Source: an uncultured Bacteroidales bacterium (GTDB taxonomy: Bacteria > Bacteroidota > Bacteroidia > Bacteroidales > Muribaculaceae). From it: a stretch of 6,742 nucleotides of DNA. Of the stretch, positions 1 to 4,302 are shown piece after piece. The notes under the pieces were generated by a model. The model had not been told where the DNA came from and did no database searches. It saw only the letters and a program-made list of their open reading frames with translations. The first letter of the stretch is position 1, and each line of letters opens with the position of its first letter. The DNA lies in the NCBI GenBank assembly GCA_900554715.1, contig USIN01000101.1, forward strand, positions 1 through 6,742. The letters run 5' to 3'. Position numbers and translations under genes: made by a program.

Positions 1-73
1 TCTTTTTATTAACCGAATGTTTAGCTCAAAAAGCGCTATCATCTGCCGCTAACATTCAAAATCATTAAAGAAA

Positions 74-424
74 ATGCCAAGATCAGTCAACCACGTAGCA
101 TCACGTGCACGCAGAAAGAAAATTTTAAAACTCACCCGCGGTTATTATGGCTGCCGCCGCAACGTCTGGACCGTAGCAAAGAACACATGGGAAAAAGGTC
201 TCACCTATGCCTATCGTGACCGTAAGGACAAAAAACGCAACTTCCGCGCACTCTGGATTCAGCGCATCAACGCCGCAGCCCGTCTCGAGGACCTCTCTTA
301 CAGCAAGCTCATGGGCTTGATTCACAAGAGCGGTATCGAAATCAACCGCAAAGTCCTCGCCGATCTCGCCCTCAACAACCCCGCCGCATTCAAGGCCGTT
401 GTCGAGAAAGTGAAAAACGCTTAA
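74..424 (+). CDS. rplT: 50S ribosomal protein L20
   Basis: L20 binds 23S rRNA and is needed early in assembly of the large ribosomal subunit. The 116-residue product matches the family along its whole length (E. coli L20 is about 118 residues). It has a very basic N-terminal extension that threads into rRNA (RARRKKILKLTRGYYG, residues 11-26), the conserved YAYRDRKDKKRNFRALWIQR block (46-65), INAAAR (66-71), and a C-terminal globular part with GIEINRKVLADLA. The start at 74 gives the usual MPRSVNHVASRARRKK beginning of Bacteroidota L20. Only a weak purine stretch (AAAGAAA) precedes it, normal for this phylum. In most bacteria rplT follows infC and rpmI; the 73 bases to its left show no recognisable rpmI end, so that gene must lie outside. 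A strong terminator follows 46 bases after the stop codon. L20 represses its own operon in some bacteria, but no such leader is visible here. Confidence 0.98.
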   Translation: MPRSVNHVASRARRKKILKLTRGYYGCRRNVWTVAKNTWEKGLTYAYRDRKDKKRNFRALWIQRINAAARLEDLSYSKLMGLIHKSGIEINRKVLADLALNNPAAFKAVVEKVKNA

Positions 425-470
425 GCGTCAGACCACAGAGAACGCAAAAAATCCACAATAAGCCAAAACG

Positions 471-507
471 ACGGCTGTCCGGCATCACCGGGCAGCCGTT
501 ATTTTTT
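471..507 (+). terminator. Rho-independent terminator of rplT, probably bidirectional
   Basis: A 12-bp stem (471-482 ACGGCTGTCCGG with 488-499 CCGGGCAGCCGT, one G-U pair) closes a 5-base loop, CATCA. On the + strand it is followed by TATTTTTT (500-507), a classic intrinsic terminator for rplT. On the - strand the same hairpin is followed by CGTTTTGG, a weaker T-run, so it can also end the convergent hydrolase operon. The hydrolase stop codon (499-501) overlaps the hairpin base. Confidence 0.9.
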
Positions 508-1143
508 ACCGGCGCTTTCGAGAAGCCGACGATACAGGGCGATTATGCTTTCGGCATAGCGACGGTTCATGGCCCACTTCATATCAAGGTCGCGCCACAA
601 CCGGGCTGAAGCACGCCTGACATAATTGAATCGCGGATCAACAAGAGCCTCGCCAGCGGGCAGAGGCGCGTCTGTCGCATAGGCAAACAGATGCTGTATA
701 TGAGCCGCCACACCATCACGCACTGAGCCGAACACGGCGCCTTTAAGCCCTCGGGCCGTGACGCCGAGGCCGCAATAGTTATGCTGACCGGCCGCAACGG
801 CCGTGCCGCCGCCGAACCTAAACCATCCGGTCTCGATTATCGCCTGACATATAGCCACATCGCCGCGTATACCATAGATACGTCCGACGTCATGATACTG
901 TCGCGCTATCTCGCGGTCAAAGCCGGGATTCTGACGCGCAACAAAGACATACATCTCGTCGGCTCCGACAAGGCTCTCGCCTGTGATAGGCAGCGATGTG
1001 TCTATAGCGCCGACATCTGTCCCACCTATGGCCGACCGGTCAATCTCACTCTCGATCGCATCGTCGAGATTGTCATAGACGTCAGCGCGACCCGACACGG
1101 ACAAAAACAGCACAGCCAAGACAACAGAAAATCTGACCGACAT
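499..1143 (-). CDS. Secreted glucosaminidase-domain peptidoglycan hydrolase (GH73-like)
   Basis: The product is probably an N-acetylglucosaminidase that cuts peptidoglycan glycan strands outside the inner membrane. With the start at 1143 it has 214 residues. A signal peptide (residues 1-20, hydrophobic FSVVLAVLFLSVSG, likely cut after GRA) is followed by a short low-complexity linker and one catalytic domain from about 65 to 208. The FlgJ/GH73-type pattern is clear: GIRGDVAICQAIIETGWF (91-108) carries the expected catalytic glutamate E104, then HNYCGLG (121-127), FGSVRDGVAAHIQHLFAY (138-155), DPRFNYV (169-175) and a final WRDLDMKWAMNRRYAESI block. No SH3b, LysM or other wall-binding domain is present. 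The frame stays open up to 1221, but that start would overlap the upstream gene by 74 bases and bury the signal peptide behind 26 extra residues, so 1143, 4 bases after the upstream stop, is preferred. It is the last gene of the ftsE unit. The fold call is firm; the bond cleaved is inferred from the family. Confidence 0.87.
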   Translation of the reverse strand: MSVRFSVVLAVLFLSVSGRADVYDNLDDAIESEIDRSAIGGTDVGAIDTSLPITGESLVGADEMYVFVARQNPGFDREIARQYHDVGRIYGIRGDVAICQAIIETGWFRFGGGTAVAAGQHNYCGLGVTARGLKGAVFGSVRDGVAAHIQHLFAYATDAPLPAGEALVDPRFNYVRRASARLWRDLDMKWAMNRRYAESIIALYRRLLESAGKK

Positions 1144-1147
1144 AATA

Positions 1148-1861
1148 TCAATAGCATGAAGCGTCATCAAGCATATCGGCAAGGACATCAACCCTCGAGA
1201 CAAATCTGTCGACAGCATCACGCTGGCGGGCTGTCAGTCCACATATATCAAGACCGCAGCCTTCATGAGCGCAGAACACAGTATCGGCCTGATTGACATG
1301 CCCGTCAGGACATATATAACGTCTTCCGCCTGACAGCAGCCCTTTATGGGTTTCTATCGACCCGAGCTGAGGCAATTCTGACAACCGCAGCGACAGACGA
1401 CGCATTGCAGCAAGGTCATCAGTGCCGTAGTCAGGACGCTCGGCATCAAGCAAATCGGTCACAAGAGAGGTGTAACCCTCGTCAAGAAGTTCGTTGAGAC
1501 GGTCGGCGTCAAAGAGACGGCAGCGCCTTACCAGCGCCACAAATGCCTCGGGCGACGAATCGACATCGCCGTAAATGACATCAAGAGCCTCCTCGCGGTC
1601 GATGACATCAACATACTCGGACATACGCCCTATAGCGAGCCGATGACAGTCACTGCGGTCCGACGGATCAAGCATCCACGACACAAGATATTTACGGTAT
1701 AAGCCGGCAGTGAGGCCGCGAAGACGGTTTGTAATGATGAAATCCCAGTTTGCCGCCGTCGGGAACACTTCAGGACGCGACAGCATCACGGCATAGCGTC
1801 GCCGCAGACATTCGTTGTTGAGTTCGTCGGCCGTTATGCGCCTGTCTGTGTCAGCGGCCAT
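1148..1861 (-). CDS. Unrecognised 237-residue protein with C-terminal zinc-ribbon-like motif
   Basis: I do not recognise this family. The product is predicted to be cytoplasmic, with no signal peptide or membrane segment. It is rich in Asp, Arg and Leu and probably mostly helical (residues 1-175). Near the C-terminus comes CPDGH (184-188), then C197, C202 and C207, in the arrangement C-x3-H-x8-C-x4-C-x4-C. This looks like a small zinc ribbon of the 'CP.GH.N....FC...CG' kind, followed by a last helix (210-234). Its ATG overlaps the end of ftsE by 11 bases in another frame, and its stop is 4 bases before the hydrolase start, so the three genes are very likely co-transcribed and translationally coupled. 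The context suggests a regulator or adaptor linked to FtsE or the wall hydrolase, but no function can be assigned. The gene call is secure because of length, codon use matching its neighbours, and tight packing. Confidence 0.85.
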   Translation of the reverse strand: MAADTDRRITADELNNECLRRRYAVMLSRPEVFPTAANWDFIITNRLRGLTAGLYRKYLVSWMLDPSDRSDCHRLAIGRMSEYVDVIDREEALDVIYGDVDSSPEAFVALVRRCRLFDADRLNELLDEGYTSLVTDLLDAERPDYGTDDLAAMRRLSLRLSELPQLGSIETHKGLLSGGRRYICPDGHVNQADTVFCAHEGCGLDICGLTARQRDAVDRFVSRVDVLADMLDDASCY

Positions 1862-2525
1862 CGGAGTCCTCGATTATATGTTTACCCTCACAGCGCAACA
1901 CACGTCCGGGATATGAATCAAGCATCGTCATGTTATGAGTGGCGATGATGACGGTCACGCCGGTCTTCGATATCTCATAGAGATTGCTGACAATCTGGCT
2001 GCCCGTTTCGGGGTCGAGATTGCCGGTAGGCTCGTCGGCGATAATAAGCTCGGGACGGTTGAGCAAAGCCCGGGCGATGACGATGCGCTGCTGCTCGCCG
2101 CCCGACAGCTGATGGGGCATCTTGTATGACTTGTTTGTCATGCCGACTTCCTTGAGGACTTCCTCGATGCGGTCTTCCCGAGCCAGTTTGTCTTTCCAGC
2201 CGGTAGCGTCGAGCACAAACTCAAGATTGGCGTAGACGTTGCGGTCGGTGAGCAACTGGAAGTCCTGAAAAACAATACCGATTTTACGCCTCAGATAAGG
2301 AATCTGCTTTTTTCTGATGTCAGTAAGATCATAATCGAATATTCTCGCCTCGCCTGTCTCGACCGGTACCTCGGCATAAAGTGACTTCAACAGCGAGCTT
2401 TTGCCGCTGCCGACTTTACCGATAAGATAGACAAATTCGCCGCTTTCGACACTGAAAGTGACGTTCTTGAGCACTACAAGCTCTTTGCGCAGAATCTCGA
2501 CTCCTTTATAATCTATAATCGACAT
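1851..2525 (-). CDS. ftsE: Cell division ABC transporter ATPase FtsE
   Basis: FtsE is the cytoplasmic ATPase that pairs with membrane protein FtsX. In several bacteria FtsEX does not transport a solute but uses ATP to activate peptidoglycan hydrolases at the septum or side wall. The 224-residue product has all ABC motifs: Walker A GKVGSGKSS (36-44), Q-loop Q87 in FQDFQLL, signature LSGGEQQ (140-146), Walker B LIIADEP with catalytic E165, D-loop NLD, and switch histidine H197 in ATHN. The piece LLTDRNVYANLEFVL (91-105) matches the FtsE pattern 'L..DR.VY.N' better than LolD or MacB, and the length is normal for FtsE. The ATG at 2525 sits just downstream of a perfect promoter match. ftsX is not in this window; in Bacteroidota it is commonly at a separate locus. 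Instead ftsE is followed by an unknown zinc-ribbon protein and a secreted glucosaminidase, a plausible effector. LolD is the main alternative. Confidence 0.9.
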   Translation of the reverse strand: MSIIDYKGVEILRKELVVLKNVTFSVESGEFVYLIGKVGSGKSSLLKSLYAEVPVETGEARIFDYDLTDIRKKQIPYLRRKIGIVFQDFQLLTDRNVYANLEFVLDATGWKDKLAREDRIEEVLKEVGMTNKSYKMPHQLSGGEQQRIVIARALLNRPELIIADEPTGNLDPETGSQIVSNLYEISKTGVTVIIATHNMTMLDSYPGRVLRCEGKHIIEDSDGR

Positions 2526-2541
2526 AGTTTTATCTTTTATG

Positions 2542-2573
2542 CAAAGCTAATGAATTTTTCAATTTCAGACAAA
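2542..2573 (-). promoter_or_regulatory. Bacteroidota-type promoter for the ftsE operon
   Basis: Read on the - strand, TTTG (2573-2570), exactly 20 bases, then TAGCTTTG (2549-2542) match the -33 and -7 elements known from Bacteroides (TTTG and TAnnTTTG) with no mismatch. Transcription should begin about 5-7 bases further on, leaving only about 10-13 bases before the ftsE ATG at 2525. Confidence 0.8.
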
Positions 2574-2576
2574 AAA

Positions 2577-2608
2577 TTTGGCTACAAGCCTTTTGTTTTA
2601 TATCTTTG
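2577..2608 (+). promoter_or_regulatory. Bacteroidota-type promoter for the metal-efflux operon
   Basis: TTTG (2577-2580), exactly 20 bases, then TATCTTTG (2601-2608) perfectly match the Bacteroides -33/-7 consensus. The predicted start of transcription falls at about 2613-2615, on or next to the ATG at 2615, so the first gene may be read from a leaderless mRNA. A small inverted repeat, GGCT-ACA-AGCC (2580-2590), lies in the spacer and could be an operator, but it is short. Confidence 0.8.
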
Positions 2609-2614
2609 TGAAAT

Positions 2615-3040
2615 ATGAAAGCAAAAAAGGCAGGTAGAATATTTATGACACTCGTGCTGGCTATGATGCTCATGGCCGGAGGTTTTGCCCGCTTTCATCA
2701 TCACACTCACGACAACCGTGCCTGCTTCTGTCTGACTCTGGACGACGCGATTGCCCACGCCAAGGCTCACGCACACGACCACGACGGCAACGACTGCTGC
2801 AACCACAATGGCGGCAACGACTGCTGTGGTCTCGCTCTCGACGATTTTCAGATTCTTCATGACGACGACAGCCGTTTTGACGATGGACTGACAACGCTGC
2901 CAATGGCGATACTGCCATGTCTTACTGCCGTTATTCCGCAAGACGATGCAGGTTCGCCCATATGTCACCGGTGTCTGACGCCGTTGCTATCAGCAGCCCG
3001 TTCACGCTCTGTCGGCTTGCGCGCGCCTCCCGTGATTTGA
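2615..3040 (+). CDS. Small secreted His/Cys-rich protein, first gene of metal-efflux operon
   Basis: This 141-residue product is probably periplasmic or membrane-anchored and metal-binding; no exact family is named. The N-terminus is signal-peptide-like (KAKK, then IFMTLVLAMMLMAGGFA, likely cut after A25). The mature part opens with HHHTH (28-32), then CFC (37-39), HAKAHAHDHD (48-57), a doubled GNDCC unit (58-62 and 67-71), an acidic stretch LHDDDSRFDD (81-90), and CHRC (117-120). It ends in SVGLRAPP. A similar Arg-(Ala/Gly)-Pro-Pro tail is, from memory, common in small Bacteroidota proteins beside CzcA/CusA-type pumps. The start at 2615 gives the basic n-region a signal peptide needs; the alternative ATG at 2645 would remove it. 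It has its own promoter and is followed by a hairpin, then the adaptor gene 59 bases on. A CusF-like metal carrier or sensor role is inference from context; it has no CusF fold signature that I can see. Confidence 0.78.
   Translation: MKAKKAGRIFMTLVLAMMLMAGGFARFHHHTHDNRACFCLTLDDAIAHAKAHAHDHDGNDCCNHNGGNDCCGLALDDFQILHDDDSRFDDGLTTLPMAILPCLTAVIPQDDAGSPICHRCLTPLLSAARSRSVGLRAPPVI
2786..2826 (+). repeat. Short direct repeat coding for the doubled GNDCC unit
   Basis: The 14-base word GGCAACGACTGCTG occurs exactly at 2786-2799 and 2813-2826, in the same frame 27 bases apart. It encodes GNDCC twice in the His/Cys-rich protein. This looks like a small internal duplication that doubled a metal-binding CC pair. 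Confidence 0.75.
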
Positions 3041-3073
3041 GTCTATCGTCCGATCAGCTCAAATCACATTTTT
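3032..3073 (+). terminator. Hairpin with T-run between small His-rich gene and adaptor gene (attenuator or partial terminator)
   Basis: A perfect 10-bp inverted repeat, GTGATTTGAG (3032-3041) and CTCAAATCAC (3058-3067), encloses a 16-base loop and is followed by ATTTTT (3068-3073). The left arm contains the last codon and stop of the His-rich gene. The stem is AT-rich and the loop large, so termination may be partial, giving more of the small protein than of the pump. It could also be an RNA-processing or stability stem. Confidence 0.6.
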
Positions 3074-3095
3074 AACAATTCACACCTTAACAATT
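3072..3095 (+). repeat. Direct repeat in the leader of the adaptor gene
   Basis: TTAACAATT occurs at 3072-3080 and 3087-3095, 15 bases apart, ending 4 bases before the adaptor ATG. It may be a regulator or translation element, or simply AT-rich leader sequence. No TAnnTTTG promoter match was seen between 3041 and 3099. Confidence 0.5.
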
Positions 3096-3099
3096 ACTT

Positions 3100-4296
3100 A
3101 TGAAATCATTTATCCAGTTCCTGTGCGCGGGAACAATTGCCATATATGTCGCCGGATGCAATCCAAACGCCAACGACGAGCTTTCGCATCATCATCACGA
3201 CCACAACGAAGCGCATAAGCACGAACAACACGACGCCGACCATAAACATGACCATGACGGCGAGGAAAAAGAAGAAAATCACAAAGGGGTGATTGTCCTC
3301 GAACCCGAAACCGCCGAACTTATGGGCGTCAGAACAGCCATTGTCAAGGCCGAACCATTCAGCGAGGTCATCAAAGTCTCGGGCGTTATCACCGACGCTC
3401 CGAGCGGTTCGGGTGTGGTCACGGCGCCTGTCTCAGGCACCGTGAGCTTCGCGCCCGGCATCACCCAGGGTTGCAGCGTAAGCGCCGGCAGCGCCATAGC
3501 GACCGTCAGCACCGACAAAGTCGCCGGCGGCAACGCCAATCTCGCCGCCAAAGCGGCTCTCGACGCAGCACGCCGCGAACTCGACCGCCTCAAACCTCTC
3601 TATGAAGACCGTCTCGTCACGGCAAGCGACTATAATGCCGCCGTGCGCGCCTACGACGAAGCGCGGGCCAACTACAGCAGCGCGGCCGCCTCGGGACGCG
3701 CCACAGCACCCTGCGCCGGCATCATCACGGCACTCAATGTCAGCAGCGGCCAGTTTGTCAACGCCGGCGACCCGATAGCGACCATTTCGTCAAACAAGAA
3801 ACTGACCCTGCGCGCCGATGTGCCGCAGCGTTATTACGCCTCACTCAGAGACATCGACGACGCCCGCATCAGACTGCCATACGGCAAAGAGGCTGTCGCA
3901 CTGAGCACACTTGGCGGCAAGCGTGTGGCCGCAGCCGCCTCGGCAAGCTCTGACGTGCCGGGTTATGTGCCGGTATACTTCACGTTCGACAACGACGGCA
4001 GCCTTGTCAGGGGCGCCGGTGTTGAAGTCTACCTTCTGGGACGCAGCGGCGCACCCGTTATATCGGTGCCCGTCGGTGCGCTGTCAGAGCAACAGGGTCG
4101 CATGTTTGTCTTTGTCCGTCTCGATGAAGACTGTTACCGCAAGACACCCGTTACGACAGGCCGTACCGACGGCTTCAAAACAGAAATCGTGTCTGGCCTC
4201 AGCGAAGGCGAGGACGTGGTCGCCGAAGGCGCTGTCACCGTCCGTCTCGCCGAGTCGAGCGGCAATGTTCCCGAAGGTCACACCCACAACCATTGA
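3100..4296 (+). CDS. Lipoprotein RND metal-efflux adaptor, CzcB/CusB type, with His-rich N-terminus
   Basis: This is the periplasmic membrane-fusion subunit that links an RND pump to an outer-membrane channel. The 398-residue product begins with a lipoprotein signal (lipobox VAGC, Cys20 lipidated). A flexible segment with 12 histidines at 30-61 (SHHHHDH, HKHEQH, HKHDHD) follows, then the adaptor core. The first lipoyl half-motif is at about 104-137 (VVTAPVSGTVSFAPG), a short helical hairpin at about 145-199 (ALDAARRELDRLKPLYEDRLVTASDYNAA region), and the second half at 200-231 (TAPCAGIITALNVSSGQFV). A beta-barrel (about 232-312) and membrane-proximal domain (about 313-385, VISVPVGAL, GLSEGEDVVAEGA) complete it. 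The tail ends GHTHNH. The short hairpin is normal for metal-type adaptors. The gene ends in tandem in-frame stops (TGA TAG, 4294-4299), and the permease starts 6 bases after the first stop. Cations are the likely substrate; which metal is not shown. A czcB or cusB name would be a guess. Confidence 0.93.
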   Translation: MKSFIQFLCAGTIAIYVAGCNPNANDELSHHHHDHNEAHKHEQHDADHKHDHDGEEKEENHKGVIVLEPETAELMGVRTAIVKAEPFSEVIKVSGVITDAPSGSGVVTAPVSGTVSFAPGITQGCSVSAGSAIATVSTDKVAGGNANLAAKAALDAARRELDRLKPLYEDRLVTASDYNAAVRAYDEARANYSSAAASGRATAPCAGIITALNVSSGQFVNAGDPIATISSNKKLTLRADVPQRYYASLRDIDDARIRLPYGKEAVALSTLGGKRVAAAASASSDVPGYVPVYFTFDNDGSLVRGAGVEVYLLGRSGAPVISVPVGALSEQQGRMFVFVRLDEDCYRKTPVTTGRTDGFKTEIVSGLSEGEDVVAEGAVTVRLAESSGNVPEGHTHNH

Positions 4297-4302
4297 TAGG
4301 CC

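Noticed and set aside
1..73. Possible end of rpmI (L35) before rplT
   Set aside because: rpmI is expected to the left, but none of the three forward frames in these bases gives a recognisable L35 C-terminus.
1144..1221. Longer N-terminus for the hydrolase starting at 1221 or 1167
   Set aside because: Either start overlaps the upstream gene and puts residues without signal-peptide character before the clear signal peptide that begins at 1143.
781..1296. 171-residue open frame on the + strand
   Set aside because: It lies antisense across the hydrolase and the orphan gene, which have family motifs and normal codon use; its translation resembles no protein and is rich in Arg, His and Gln as expected for a shadow frame.
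1851..2525. LolD or MacB-type ATPase instead of FtsE
   Set aside because: The DRNVYANLEFVL segment and 224-residue length fit FtsE, and there is no lolC/E or macB-like permease next to it.
2582..2968. 128-residue open frame on the - strand with a Val-rich stretch
   Set aside because: The Val/Ala/Cys-rich run is the complement of His and Asp codons (cac, gac) of the His-rich gene, and it would cover the predicted promoter of that gene.
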